NCBI GenBank assembly: GCA_026627065.1
Contig: JAPNUO010000005.1
Location: 1 to 64,000, forward strand
DNA from: Bacillota bacterium
GTDB taxonomy: Bacteria > Bacillota > Sulfobacillia > Sulfobacillales > Sulfobacillaceae
Length of the DNA: 64,000 bases
Direction: 5' to 3'
In this document: in pieces, positions 41,885 through 53,815 of the stretch
Layout: the number at the start of each line of letters is the position of its first letter
Numbering within the stretch: the stretch's first letter is position 1
Position numbers and translations under genes: made by a program
The notes under the pieces: generated by a model
What the model was told of the DNA's origin: nothing
The model's database searches: none
The model's input: the letters and a program-made list of their open reading frames with translations, nothing else

Positions 41885-42975
41885 CGCCCGTCGGGATTGG
41901 GCTCATCGGGGCCGGCATGATTCACCGGATCTACGCCGAGAATCTGCGGCGCATTCCGGGCGCGCGGCTGGTGGCGGTCGCCGACCAGGACCCTGCCCGG
42001 ACGGAGGCGGCGGCGGCCGCCTGGGAGGCCCGGGCCGTCTCGGTGGAGGCGCTGCTGGCGGATCCGGCGATCCACGCCGTGCTCAACTTAACCCCGCCCC
42101 AGGCGCACGCCGCCGTGAGCCAGGCCATCATTGCCGCGGGGAAGCACGTGTATAGCGAAAAGCCGCTCGCGGTCACCGTGCCGGAGGCCGAAGCCCTCTT
42201 GGCGGCGGCGGCCGCCCGGGGCGTGCGCGTCGGCTGCGCGCCCGACACCTTTCTCGGGGCCGGGATCCAAACCGCGCGCAAAGCCCTCGACGACGGCTGG
42301 ATTGGGACGCCGCTCGCCGGCCTCGCGCTAATGCTGGGGCACGGGCCCGACACCTGGCACCCCCACGCCGAATTCTTTTATGCGCCCGGGGCGGGCCCGC
42401 TTTTTGACGTCGGCCCCTATTACCTCACCGCCTTGGTGACGCTCTTGGGGCCCATCCGCCGGGTGTGGGGCGCGGCGCGGCAGAGCGGCCCGCGCCGGAT
42501 CCTGGCCGGCCCCCGCGCGGGCGACGTGATCCCGGTCGCGACCCCCACCCACGTGGCGGCGCAGCTGGAGTTTGCGGCGGGGCCCCTCGTCACCCTGGTG
42601 ACCAGCTTTGACGTGTGGGCGACGGAGACCCCGCGCATTGAGATCTACGGCAGCGAGGGCACGCTTGCGGTGCCGGATCCCAACACCTTTGGGGGGCCGG
42701 TGCGCGTGCGCCGGGCCCAGCAGGACAGCTGGGCTACGCTGCCCCTGGTGCACGCGTGGACGGAGAACTGTCGTGGGCTGGGCCTCGCCGATCTTCTCGC
42801 TGCGGAGGCGCAGGGGCGCCCCCATCGGGCGCACGGCGCCTTGGCGCTGCACGTGCTGGAGGCCATGGCCGGCATTCTCCACGCGCACGAGACCGGCACC
42901 TGGGTGACGCTGACGACCACGGTCGAGCGGCCGGCCCCCCTCGGGCCGGCGCCCACCTGGCGCGATCTCACGTAA
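41881..42975 (+). CDS. Gfo/Idh/MocA family oxidoreductase
   Basis: A 364-residue oxidoreductase with Rossmann motif 'GLIGAGMIHRIYAENL', catalytic 'YSEKPLAVT' and the C-terminal 'GPLFDVGPYYLTALV'. In that last motif the usual histidine is replaced by tyrosine (DVGPYY), as in some family members acting on glycosides. It oxidises a sugar hydroxyl with NAD(P). Coupled to the TIM-barrel gene upstream (ATGA), it is a likely oxidation-elimination partner. The codons are strongly GC-ending. Confidence 0.85.
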   Translation: MTPVGIGLIGAGMIHRIYAENLRRIPGARLVAVADQDPARTEAAAAAWEARAVSVEALLADPAIHAVLNLTPPQAHAAVSQAIIAAGKHVYSEKPLAVTVPEAEALLAAAAARGVRVGCAPDTFLGAGIQTARKALDDGWIGTPLAGLALMLGHGPDTWHPHAEFFYAPGAGPLFDVGPYYLTALVTLLGPIRRVWGAARQSGPRRILAGPRAGDVIPVATPTHVAAQLEFAAGPLVTLVTSFDVWATETPRIEIYGSEGTLAVPDPNTFGGPVRVRRAQQDSWATLPLVHAWTENCRGLGLADLLAAEAQGRPHRAHGALALHVLEAMAGILHAHETGTWVTLTTTVERPAPLGPAPTWRDLT

Positions 42976-42998
42976 GGCCCCCGAGAGGAGGAGAGTGG

Positions 42999-43958
42999 AT
43001 GAAACTCGGCGTCTTTACCGTGCTGTATGGCGACCGGCCGCTGGCGGCCGTGCTCGACGCCGTGGCGGCGGCGGGCGTGGAGGCGGTGGAACTCGGGACC
43101 GGCGGCTATCCCGGCGACCAAGTCGGGCGCGCCGCCTTGCTGGCCGACCCCGGGCGCGTGGCCGCGCTCCGGGAGATGGTGGCGGAGCGCGGGCTCACCC
43201 TGGCCGCGCTCAGCTGCCACGGGAATCCCTTGCACCCCCAGGACGCCGTCCGCGCCGCCTTTGAGACCGCCTTTCAGGAGACCCTACAATTGGCCGAGGC
43301 CTTGGAGGTGCCCACCGTGGTGACCTTTGCCGGCTGCCCCGGCGATGGGCCGGGGGCACGCTACCCCAACTGGGTGAGCACCCCCTGGCCGCCCGAATAC
43401 CGGGAGCTCTTAGCGTGGCAATGGACCACCCAGGTGATCCCCTACTGGCAGCGGCAAGCGGCGACGCTCGCCGCGCGCGGTCTCCGCGTGGCGCTGGAGC
43501 TGCATCCCGGCTTTGTGGTGTACAATCCGGAGACCCTCTGGCGGCTCCGGGACGCCGTGGGCCCGACCGTGGGGGCCAACCTCGACCCGAGCCACCTCTT
43601 TTGGCAAGGGATCGATCCCGTCGCCGCCATCCGCGCGTTGGGCCCCGCCGTCTACCACGTGCATGCCAAAGACACCTGGCTGGATCCGGCGGGGATTGCC
43701 GTCAACGGCGTGATCGATCCCCAGCCCCTGGACGCCGTGGCGCAGCGCCGCTGGCTCTTTCGCACCCTCGGCTACGGCCACGACGCCGGCGTGTGGCGCC
43801 AGATCGTCTCGGCGCTGCGGGTCGTCGGCTATGACGGCGTCCTCAGCATCGAACACGAAGATGCCCTGCTGTCCGTGGAGGAAGGCCTGGCCAAGGCGGT
43901 CGCCTTTTTAGCGCCCCTGCTGCTCCGCGAGCCGCCGGCCACCCCCTGGTGGACCTAA
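42999..43958 (+). CDS. Sugar isomerase/epimerase-like TIM-barrel protein
   Basis: A 319-residue TIM barrel paralogous to 21631-22560. Shared motifs are 'ALELHPGFVVYN', 'NLDPSHLFWQGIDPV', 'YHVHAKDTWLDP' and 'LSIEHEDALLS'. GAGGAGGAG stands before the ATG. It sits between two Gfo/Idh genes in the GC-rich cluster and may isomerise or cleave a keto-sugar. The substrate is unknown. Confidence 0.8.
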   Translation: MKLGVFTVLYGDRPLAAVLDAVAAAGVEAVELGTGGYPGDQVGRAALLADPGRVAALREMVAERGLTLAALSCHGNPLHPQDAVRAAFETAFQETLQLAEALEVPTVVTFAGCPGDGPGARYPNWVSTPWPPEYRELLAWQWTTQVIPYWQRQAATLAARGLRVALELHPGFVVYNPETLWRLRDAVGPTVGANLDPSHLFWQGIDPVAAIRALGPAVYHVHAKDTWLDPAGIAVNGVIDPQPLDAVAQRRWLFRTLGYGHDAGVWRQIVSALRVVGYDGVLSIEHEDALLSVEEGLAKAVAFLAPLLLREPPATPWWT

Positions 43959-43985
43959 GGGCGTCCCCCGAAAGGAGCGAGACTC

Positions 43986-45104
43986 ATGGACAAATGGCGC
44001 GTGGCCCTCATTGGCTGCGGCGGCATCGCCCACGGCAAGCACCTCCCCGCGCTGGCAGCGCGGGAGGACGTGAAGCTCGTGGGCTTTTGCGACCTGGAGC
44101 TGGACCGGGCGCGCCGGGCGGCGGTGCAGTACGGCACCCCCGACGCGATCGTGACCACCGATTACCGCGCGGTGCTGACGCCTGCCGTCGACATTGTCTA
44201 CGTACTGACGACCAACGACGCCCATGCGGCGCTGAGCATCGCGGCGCTCGAGGCGGGCAAGCACGTCTTGTGCGAAAAGCCCATGGCCGTGACCAGCGCC
44301 GAGGCCGAAGCCATGGTGGCGGCGGCCAAGACTGCGGGCAAAATCCTCACCGTGGGCTTTCAGAGCCGGTTTCGCGCCGACGTCCAGTACTTGAAGCAGC
44401 TCTGCGACGCGGGCGAACTCGGCCACATCTATTTTGCCAAAGCGCTCGCCGTGCGCCGGCGGGGCGTGCCCACCTGGGGATCGTTTCTCTCCCGGGCCAA
44501 GCAAGGCGGCGGGCCCCTCATCGACATCGGGAGCCACGCGCTGGACCTGACGCTTTGGCTCATGAACAACTACGCGCCCCGCGTGGTCATGGGGGCCACC
44601 CATCATGAACTCGCGCGCGAACCCCATCCGGCCAACGCCTGGGGACCGTGGGACCCCGCCGCCTTTACCGTGGAAGAGGCCGCCTTTGGGATGATCCAGA
44701 TGGCCAACGGGGCCACCATCCTGCTCGAGGCCACCTGGGCGCTCAACACCCTCGACGTGGGCGAAGCCCAGGCGGTGCTCTGCGGGACAAAAGCCGGCGC
44801 CGACATGAAAGACGGGCTCCGGATCAACGGCGAGCACCACGGGCGGCTCTATACGTTCACCCCCGAGATGAGCGGCGGCGGGGTGGCCTTTTTTGCCGCC
44901 CGGACGCCGGAAGACACTGGGCGGCTTGAGATCGAGCACTTTCTCCGGGCGGTGCGGGGCGAAGCCGAGCCGGTGGTCAAGCCCGAAGAGACGCTGGTGG
45001 TGACCCGTATTCTCGAAGCCCTGTACCAGTCGGCGGAACGCGGGGAGCCGGTGTTTTTGGCGTCACCCCCCGGCGGCACCCCCCACGGAGGGCCGGCGTC
45101 ATGA
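43986..45104 (+). CDS. Gfo/Idh/MocA family oxidoreductase
   Basis: A 372-residue oxidoreductase with 'ALIGCGGIAHGKHLPAL', catalytic 'LCEKPMAVTS', 'VGFQSRFRADVQYL' and the intact 'LIDIGSHALDLTLWLM' (Asp and His of the active site). It is the most canonical of the three Gfo/Idh proteins here. It follows the TIM-barrel gene by 27 nt and overlaps the next oxidoreductase by ATGA. Confidence 0.87.
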   Translation: MDKWRVALIGCGGIAHGKHLPALAAREDVKLVGFCDLELDRARRAAVQYGTPDAIVTTDYRAVLTPAVDIVYVLTTNDAHAALSIAALEAGKHVLCEKPMAVTSAEAEAMVAAAKTAGKILTVGFQSRFRADVQYLKQLCDAGELGHIYFAKALAVRRRGVPTWGSFLSRAKQGGGPLIDIGSHALDLTLWLMNNYAPRVVMGATHHELAREPHPANAWGPWDPAAFTVEEAAFGMIQMANGATILLEATWALNTLDVGEAQAVLCGTKAGADMKDGLRINGEHHGRLYTFTPEMSGGGVAFFAARTPEDTGRLEIEHFLRAVRGEAEPVVKPEETLVVTRILEALYQSAERGEPVFLASPPGGTPHGGPAS

Positions 45105-46105
45105 TCCGGGTGGCGATGTTGAGTGCCTGGCATGTGCATGCCCCCGACTACGCGCGGCAGGTGCAGGCCCACCCCCAGTTGAGTCTCGCGGCCGTGTGGG
45201 ATGCCGATCGCCCGCGGGGCGAAGCCTGGGCGCAGGCGCTCGGGGTGCCGTTTGTGGCGGATCTGGAGGCGGTTCTCCAAGATCCCGCCATCGCGGGCGT
45301 GGTGGTCAATGCCCCCACCACCCAGCACCGAGCGGTGATTGGCGCGGCGCTCGCCCACGGCAAGCACGTCTTCAGCGAAAAAGTGCTGGCGCTGACCGAG
45401 GCGGACTGCGACGCGCTCTTGACGGCGGCGGACGCCCACGGCGTGCAGCTGATGCTCTCCCTGCCGCGCCTTTCGCACCCCGCCATCGTCTTCGCCCAGG
45501 CGGCGCTCCGCGCCGGGCGGCTGGGGACGCTGACGGCGCTCCGCTGCCGGGTGGCGCACGACGGCGCGGTGCCGACCCCCGACCATCCCCAGGGGTGGTT
45601 GCCGGCGGCCTTTTTTGACCCCGCGGAGGCGGGCGGGGGGGCCTTCGTGGACCTCGGGGCGCACCCGATCTACCTCGCTAACCGGCTGGCCGGCCCGGTG
45701 GCGGCGGTGACGGCCTGCTGGACGGCGCACACCGGGCGGGCGGTGGAGGACAACGCCGTGGTCGTGGTGGAGTATGCGTCGGGCGCCCTCGGGGTCTTAG
45801 AAACCAGCTTTGTCTCCCACGGGAGTCCGTTTCAGCTGGCGCTCTACGGCACCGCGGGCACGCTCCTGGTGGAGGAGGACCAGGTGCGCCTGCGGAGCCG
45901 GCACGACGGCGACGACCGCTGGATCACCCCCACCCTGCCGGCGCCCTTGCCCACCCCGCTCGAGCAATGGGTGCGGGCCATCCGCGGCGAGCCGCCGGTG
46001 GCGGGGGGCATCACGCGGGAAGATATGTGGGCGCTGACCCAGGTCAATGCACTGGCCCGGCGCTCGCAGGAGACCGGGCGCCGGGTCGAGGCGGCCCGGG
46101 GATGA
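45101..46105 (+). CDS. Gfo/Idh/MocA family oxidoreductase
   Basis: A 334-residue member with 'MLSAWHVHAPDYARQV' at the nucleotide-binding end, so the usual G-x-G-x-x-G loop is altered. The catalytic motif is 'FSEKVLALT', with Val in place of the Pro of EKP. The active-site 'FVDLGAHPIYLANRL' is intact. It may have a different cofactor mode or act on a distinct substrate. It is coupled to the gene before it and followed by a TIM-barrel gene. Confidence 0.82.
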   Translation: MIRVAMLSAWHVHAPDYARQVQAHPQLSLAAVWDADRPRGEAWAQALGVPFVADLEAVLQDPAIAGVVVNAPTTQHRAVIGAALAHGKHVFSEKVLALTEADCDALLTAADAHGVQLMLSLPRLSHPAIVFAQAALRAGRLGTLTALRCRVAHDGAVPTPDHPQGWLPAAFFDPAEAGGGAFVDLGAHPIYLANRLAGPVAAVTACWTAHTGRAVEDNAVVVVEYASGALGVLETSFVSHGSPFQLALYGTAGTLLVEEDQVRLRSRHDGDDRWITPTLPAPLPTPLEQWVRAIRGEPPVAGGITREDMWALTQVNALARRSQETGRRVEAARG

Positions 46106-46151
46106 GGGGCGCTGGCCCCGCGCCCCGGACAACGAGAGAGGAGGCGAGGGC

Positions 46152-46904
46152 ATGAACGTAGCGGTGCAGCTCTATACGCTGCGCGAGTTTACCCAGACGC
46201 CCGCGGGGATTCGCGAGACGCTCCACCGGGTGCGCGCCCTGGGATATCAGGCGGTGCAGCTCTCGGGGCTCGGCCCCGTGGATCCCGGCGACTTGGCGCA
46301 GATGGTGGCCGACGCGGGACTGACGGTGGCGGCGACCCACGTGTCTTGGGCCGATCTTCGCGACCGGTTCGCCCAAGTGGTGGCGAATCACCACCTCTGG
46401 GAGTGTGCCGACACCGCGATTGCCGCCATGCCGCCGGAATTCCGGCATCCGGCCGGCTACCGCGAGTTTGCGCGGCTGGCGTCGGAGAAGGCGCGGGCGC
46501 TGCAGGCGGAAGGCATCCGGCTCAGTTATCACAATCACAGCTTTGAGTTCGAGCGGGTGGGGGACACCGTGGGCCTGGCGGTCTTGTTCCAGGCGGCGGA
46601 TCCGGCGCTGCAGGCCGAGATTGACGTCTATTGGGTGCAGCACGGCGGCGGCGACCCGGCCGGCTGGATTGAGCGGCTGGCGGGCCGGGTGCCGCTGGTG
46701 CATTTAAAAGATATGACCATTGTGCAAGGGCAGCAGACGATGGCCGAGGTCGGCGAGGGGAACCTTCCCTGGCCGCGCATTCTGGCGGCGCTGGCGGCCG
46801 CCGGGACGCGCTGGGCCATGGTGGAGCAGGACGTATGCCAGCGCGATCCCTTTGAGAGCCTCGCCCTCAGTCTCCGCCATCTCCAAGAGTGGGGCGTCGC
46901 TTAA
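46152..46904 (+). CDS. Sugar isomerase/epimerase or keto-glycoside lyase-like TIM-barrel protein
   Basis: A 250-residue TIM barrel with 'VQLYTLREFTQTP', 'LSYHNHSFEFERV', 'EIDVYWVQHGGGDP' and 'VPLVHLKDMT', closely parallel to the protein at 41141. Start ATG 46152 after GAGGCGAGGG. It is the last gene of the GC-rich cluster. Having two members of this subtype suggests two related keto-sugars, or sequential elimination and hydration steps. Confidence 0.78.
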   Translation: MNVAVQLYTLREFTQTPAGIRETLHRVRALGYQAVQLSGLGPVDPGDLAQMVADAGLTVAATHVSWADLRDRFAQVVANHHLWECADTAIAAMPPEFRHPAGYREFARLASEKARALQAEGIRLSYHNHSFEFERVGDTVGLAVLFQAADPALQAEIDVYWVQHGGGDPAGWIERLAGRVPLVHLKDMTIVQGQQTMAEVGEGNLPWPRILAALAAAGTRWAMVEQDVCQRDPFESLALSLRHLQEWGVA

Positions 46905-47176
46905 CCCGTCGGGCGGCGCGCGCCTGTTGACAATCCGCACCGCGACGGCGGCTCCTCGCCGTTGTTGCAGCGAATCTAAGAGTGAGGACTGGCTCAGCCA
47001 CCAAAGTGTGGGCGAGCACGAGCGTTCTTTCCGAGCGCTTCGTCCCAGGAGGCAGGGTGTCGGCGGCCGCCACCGGTTTGTGGGGCCGCCGAGTGCCCCA
47101 ACAAGGCGTGGGCCGCGGTTGCCGACAGGCTGTGACGCGCTTTCAACTTTTCCGATCCGAAAGGAAGTGACGTGCC

Positions 47177-48307
47177 ATGTCCGCCGTGCCGGATTTGGCT
47201 TTGACTCCCCCCATGGGATTTAACACGTGGAATCACTTTGGCGGCAACATTCATGAGACCTTGATCGAAGAGATTATGGATGTGCTGGTCGAGAGCGGCC
47301 TCGCCAATCTCGGCTATCGGTATCTCAATATTGACGACGGGTGGATGGCCCCCGAGCGGGACGCCCAGCACCGCCTGGTGCCCGATCCGAAGCGGTTTCC
47401 TCGCGGCATCGCCCGGTTGGCCGACCAGGCCCATGCCTTGGGGCTGAAACTGGGCATTTATTCTTGCTGCGGGACAAAAACCTGCATGGGTCTTCCAGGA
47501 AGCTACGGGTTTGAGACCCTCGATGCGGAGACATTCGCCGAATGGGGGATCGATTTTCTCAAGCAGGACTGGTGCCACGTGCCTTTTGACGATTTTCCCG
47601 GCAAGAGCCACCGGGAGGTGGCCGAAGTGCTGTACGGGCGGATTTCCGACGCGATGGAAAAAACTGGGCGCGGCATGGTACTGTCCATGTGCAACTGGGG
47701 GGACGGCGAGCCCTGGCTGTGGGCGCGAGGCATCGCCCACATGTGGCGGACCACTCCGGACATTGCCGACAGCTTCCGCGGGGAGAACATTCCCCAGGGA
47801 ACGTGGAGTGTGTTGCGCATCTTTGAACACAACCGCACGCTCAACGCCTATGCAGGGCCGGGCGGGTGGAACGACCCCGACATGCTGGAAGTGGGCAACG
47901 GCGGCTTGACGCCGACTCAGGCCCGGTCCCATTTCGCACTGTGGTGTTTAATGGCTGCCCCCTTGCTGTTGGGCCACGACCTGCGAACAATGACGGACGA
48001 CACGCGCAACATTATTGCCAATCGCGCATTGATTGCCATTGACCAGGATCCCTTGGGAGTGCAGGCGGCGGTCGACGTGCAAGCGGGGCTGTATTACTTG
48101 GTCAAGCCGCTGGCGGGTGGAGCGACTGCCATTGGGGTGTTTAATGCCACCTTGGAACCGCAGGAGGCGGTGATGGACTGGGAGCGCATGGCGGGACGTG
48201 CGGTGCGGTGGCGCACCGACGTGTGGAGCGAAAGAACGGAGGCCATCACAGGATCGTCTCGGGTGAGCGTGGCACCCGACGAGACGCTGGTCTGGCGGGT
48301 TTGGTAG
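47177..48307 (+). CDS. Alpha-galactosidase, GH27
   Basis: A 376-residue GH27 enzyme that removes alpha-linked galactose. It starts with the family signature 'LTPPMGFNTWNHFGG'. The nucleophile Asp is in 'FLKQDWCHV', the acid/base is in 'GGWNDPDML', and 'YLNIDDGWM' binds the substrate. A C-terminal beta domain follows. No signal peptide, so the enzyme is probably intracellular. AAAGGAAGTGA precedes the ATG. The 46905-47176 stretch before it has no gene. Base composition returns toward the window norm here, so it is probably not part of the GC-rich island. Confidence 0.92.
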   Translation: MSAVPDLALTPPMGFNTWNHFGGNIHETLIEEIMDVLVESGLANLGYRYLNIDDGWMAPERDAQHRLVPDPKRFPRGIARLADQAHALGLKLGIYSCCGTKTCMGLPGSYGFETLDAETFAEWGIDFLKQDWCHVPFDDFPGKSHREVAEVLYGRISDAMEKTGRGMVLSMCNWGDGEPWLWARGIAHMWRTTPDIADSFRGENIPQGTWSVLRIFEHNRTLNAYAGPGGWNDPDMLEVGNGGLTPTQARSHFALWCLMAAPLLLGHDLRTMTDDTRNIIANRALIAIDQDPLGVQAAVDVQAGLYYLVKPLAGGATAIGVFNATLEPQEAVMDWERMAGRAVRWRTDVWSERTEAITGSSRVSVAPDETLVWRVW

Positions 48308-48551
48308 CTCGTTCTCGCGCGCGGGAGGCGCCGGCCGTTGACGAAGGATCCGGGGGCCGGCGGTGGAAGGCGCGGCGCACCGCGCGAGGTGCCCTCTAAA
48401 GGGGGCGAGCGGGGGATATGGTGAGGCCCTTCGGACCGCGAGACGGCGGGGAGGAGGGCCGCGTCTTCTTTTCCGTGTTTTTCTGCCTTTCAGGGAACCC
48501 TGCCAGTTGACGGCGCGATATCAAAAGGAAAAAAATTTTTGGAGAAACTAC
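48308..48551. other. intergenic stretch before the heat-shock operon
   Basis: These ~245 nt hold no gene. GC-rich inverted repeats occur (for example GCCGGCC at 48331 with GGCCGGC at 48356, and GGCCCT with AGGGCC around 48426-48461), the latter followed by GCGTCTTCTTTT. That could be a weak terminator separating the alpha-galactosidase from ctsR. Confidence 0.35.
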
Positions 48552-48602
48552 TAGACAGCACGGGAATGTCTGCTATAATAAGGAAAGACAAAGTAAGTCA
48601 AA
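48552..48602 (+). promoter_or_regulatory. ctsR promoter and CtsR operator
   Basis: TAGACA (48552-48557) and an extended -10 TGCTATAAT (TATAAT at 48574-48579) are 16 bp apart. Downstream, AGACAAA (48586-48592), a 3-nt spacer and AGTCAAA (48596-48602) match the direct-repeat heptads of the CtsR box with small deviations. This indicates autoregulation of the class III heat-shock operon. Confidence 0.75.
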
Positions 48603-48623
48603 GACAAAACGGTGGGGAGGACC

Positions 48624-49088
48624 ATGGCAAGTCTGGCTGATGAAATTGAGGCGTACATTCGTCAGTTGCTGCAGAACTCGCCGGACGGGTCGATTGTGAT
48701 TCAGCGCGCGGAAATTGCGGAACGCTTTGATTGTGTGCCGTCGCAGATCAGCTATGTGCTCATGACCCGCTTCACGCCGGACCGCGGGTATGTGGTCGAA
48801 GGGCGGCGCGGGGGCGGAGGCAATATCCGGGTCATGAAGCTGGACGCCGAGGCCCGGGAGCTGGCTGCCTTGCTTCAGGAGATCGAGGCCATCGACCAGG
48901 CGCGGGCGTTTGCGCTGGTGGTTCGGGTTCAAGAGGCCGGGCTCATCTCGGAGCGCGAAGCCGGGGTGATGCAGTCGGCATTGCGGCGCGATGTCTTGAA
49001 GCTTGAGCTGCCGGAGCGGGATCGCGTGCGCGCGCGCCTCTTGAGGGCCATGCTGACGGCGGCATTTGATAACAAGGGAGGCACGTAA
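48624..49088 (+). CDS. ctsR: Transcriptional repressor CtsR
   Basis: A 154-residue class III heat-shock repressor. The N-terminal winged helix-turn-helix covers 'SIVIQRAEIAERFDCVPSQISYVL' and the wing 'VEGRRGGGGNIRV', which holds the tetraglycine thermosensor loop and adjacent arginines. The C-terminal dimerisation domain follows. It represses this operon through the heptad repeats upstream and is inactivated by heat and removed with help of McsB and ClpC. GGGGAGG precedes the ATG. Complete and normal in length. Confidence 0.95.
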   Translation: MASLADEIEAYIRQLLQNSPDGSIVIQRAEIAERFDCVPSQISYVLMTRFTPDRGYVVEGRRGGGGNIRVMKLDAEARELAALLQEIEAIDQARAFALVVRVQEAGLISEREAGVMQSALRRDVLKLELPERDRVRARLLRAMLTAAFDNKGGT

Positions 49089-49089
49089 C

Positions 49090-49632
49090 ATGAATGACGG
49101 GCAGGTACGCATCTGCCAGCGATGCCACGAACGGCCGGCAGAGGTGCACTTTAGCAAGGTGGTCAACGGCGAAAAGTCTGACCGCTATCTCTGCGAACAG
49201 TGTGCGCGAGAGGAGGGAGCCTTTCACTTTGTTTTAGGTCCCCAATTTAGCATGCAGCACGTCTTAGGCGGACTCATCGGACAAGCGGGGTTTCCCGGGA
49301 ACCGTGGCACAGCGGCGGATGCGTTGCGCTGCCCGACTTGCGGGTATAGCTACCGCGAATTTGCGGAAACCGGGCGGTTGGGATGCGACCGGTGTTACGA
49401 GGCCTTTCAGGCGGAGCTGAATCCGTTGATTCTTCGTCTGCACGGGCGGGCGCAGCATCGCGGCAAGGTCCCGGCGCGGAGCGGCAAAGAGCTTTACGCG
49501 CGGCGCGAGCTGGAGCGCTTGCGCGAGCAAATGGCGGATGCTGTCAAGCGGGAAGCTTTTGAGGAAGCCGCCCAAATTCGCGACAAGATCCGGCAATTGG
49601 AAGGAGGGAGCGCTGATGCACCCAGGGTTTAG
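49090..49632 (+). CDS. mcsA: McsA, zinc-binding activator of McsB
   Basis: A 180-residue protein with two zinc-finger pairs, 'CQRCHERP'...'CEQC' and 'CPTCGYSYREF'...'CDRCY', and a C-terminal UVR motif ('LREQMADAVKREAFEEAAQIRDKI'). McsA activates the arginine kinase McsB and helps modulate CtsR and the ClpC system. Start ATG 49090 is one base after the ctsR stop; it overlaps mcsB by 17 nt. Confidence 0.93.
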   Translation: MNDGQVRICQRCHERPAEVHFSKVVNGEKSDRYLCEQCAREEGAFHFVLGPQFSMQHVLGGLIGQAGFPGNRGTAADALRCPTCGYSYREFAETGRLGCDRCYEAFQAELNPLILRLHGRAQHRGKVPARSGKELYARRELERLREQMADAVKREAFEEAAQIRDKIRQLEGGSADAPRV

Positions 49633-50659
49633 CCAGTGGATGAGCGGCACCGGGCCGGAATCCGAAATCGTGCTGTCCAGCCGGATTCGTTTGGCGCGCA
49701 ATCTGGCGGGCATTCCGTTTCCCCATCGGATGTCGGAGGAGCAGGGACGGGCGATGCTGGAGCGCGTAGAGGCGGCCATCCAGTCGCTAAACCCCGGCTG
49801 GCACATGACCTTTCGGCGCCTGACGGAATTGACGGCATTAGAGCGGCAGGTGCTGATGGAAAAGCACCTGGTCAGCCCGCAGCTGATTCAGGAACCGGTG
49901 CGTTTTGAGGCGGTGGCGCTGGACGACCGTGAAGGGATTAGTATCATGGTCAATGAAGAGGATCACTTGCGCATTCAGGTACTGATGCCTGGCCTTCAGC
50001 TGGAGGAAGCGTGGCAAATTGCCAATCGCGTGGACGATATGTTGGAGCAGCATTTAGACTACGCGTTTGACGAGACCCGGGGATATCTGACGGCCTGGCC
50101 GACCAATCTGGGGACAGGTCTCAGGGCGTCGGTGATGTTGCACCTGCCTGCCCTGGTCATGACCCGGCAGGCGCCGCAGGTGTTTACCACCTTGGCGCAG
50201 CTGGGGATGGTGGTGCGCGGACTGTACGGGGAAGGGTCGGAGGCGCTGGGCAACATTTTTCAAATCTCCAACCAGGTGTCGCTGGGCCTGACCGAAGAAG
50301 AGCTGATTCACAACCTGGCTGTGGTCGCGCAGCAAATCGTCGGGCGCGAAAAGAACGCGCGGGATCATCTGAAAGGCAGCGCCGGGATTGCCCTGGCCGA
50401 CCGGGTGGGACGCGCCTGGGGCATTTTGACCAACGCCCGGGTGATGACGTCGGACGAGGCGCTCAAGCTGCTCTCGGACGTGAAATTGGGAGCCGATCTG
50501 GGGCTGATGGACGGCGCGCTGCCGTATACGTTTCCGCAGTTAACGTTGATGACGCGTCCGTCGTTTTTACAAGTAGAGGCGGGACACGAACTGGCGCCGG
50601 AAGAGCGCGACCGCATGCGCGCCAACACGCTCAGGGAACATTTAGCAGGAAAGCGCTAG
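49616..50659 (+). CDS. mcsB: Protein arginine kinase McsB
   Basis: A 347-residue phosphagen-kinase-like protein that phosphorylates arginines on misfolded proteins and CtsR, marking them for ClpC. Visible parts are the ATP-binding '[17 protein letters not shown]', 'NEEDHLRIQ' and the C-terminal 'RDRMRA', the phosphoarginine-binding RDXXRA motif. The start at ATG 49616 has a good GGAGGGAG site inside mcsA. It precedes clpC by 25 nt. Confidence 0.95.
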   Translation: MHPGFSQWMSGTGPESEIVLSSRIRLARNLAGIPFPHRMSEEQGRAMLERVEAAIQSLNPGWHMTFRRLTELTALERQVLMEKHLVSPQLIQEPVRFEAVALDDREGISIMVNEEDHLRIQVLMPGLQLEEAWQIANRVDDMLEQHLDYAFDETRGYLTAWPTNLGTGLRASVMLHLPALVMTRQAPQVFTTLAQLGMVVRGLYGEGSEALGNIFQISNQVSLGLTEEELIHNLAVVAQQIVGREKNARDHLKGSAGIALADRVGRAWGILTNARVMTSDEALKLLSDVKLGADLGLMDGALPYTFPQLTLMTRPSFLQVEAGHELAPEERDRMRANTLREHLAGKR

Positions 50660-50684
50660 ACTAAGAGGAAAAGGGGGAGAGAGC

Positions 50685-53143
<2,459 letters not shown>

Positions 53144-53147
<4 letters not shown>

Positions 53148-53815
53148 TCGGCATTCGCGAGCGAACACGATATACCTGTCAAGTATGCGGCACCAGCAGC
53201 GCCCGGTGGCTCGGGCGCTGCCCTGGTTGCGGGGGCTATAGCACCATGGTGGAAGAGCGGGTCCCGACGGAGAAGCGTGAGGCACCGAGCGCGCCGCGCG
53301 CGCGCGGGCCCGTGCGTCTCAAGGAGGTGGCGGGCGACCCCTTGGCGCGGGAAAGCACGGGCATTCCCGAGGTGGACCGAGTCCTCGGGGGCGGCATGGT
53401 GCCGGGGGCGCTGATGCTGCTAGGCGGTGATCCCGGCATTGGCAAGTCGACGCTGCTGCTTCAGATTGCGGCGGAAGTCAGCCAACGGGGGCCGGTGCTC
53501 TACGTGACGGCCGAGGAATCGGAAGGGCAGACGCGGCTCAGGGCGGAACGCCTCGGCGTGGGAGACGCCGAGCTCTTTTTGCTGGCCGAGGGCGACATTC
53601 ACGCCATCGCGGGGGCTATTCGCGACGGTCAGTGGCGGCTCGCGGTGGTCGACTCCCTGCAGACGGTCTATAACCCGGAACTCGAATCCGCGCCGGGCTC
53701 GGTGGCGCAAGTGCGCGACGTGGCGGCCAAGCTGATGCGCGTGGCCAAGGAGGGGTGTCCCGTCTTTCTGGTGGGACACGTGAACAAGGAAGGGTCGATG
53801 CGGCCCGCAGCCTAA
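53144..53815 (+). CDS. radA: DNA repair protein RadA/Sms, N-terminal part (interrupted)
   Basis: The first 223 residues of RadA, a DnaB-like helicase and RecA-related ATPase in recombinational repair. The zinc finger is '[19 protein letters not shown]', Walker A is '[12 protein letters not shown]', and the Walker B region is '[10 protein letters not shown]'. The frame then breaks at 'VGHVNKEGS' and ends after 'MRPAA'. In intact RadA this point continues directly into 'AGPR...EHMVD'. That continuation is found at 54530-55255, about 0.73 kb downstream. GTG 53144 overlaps the clpC stop. Whether the parts are joined, work as two chains, or are dead is unknown. Confidence 0.9.
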
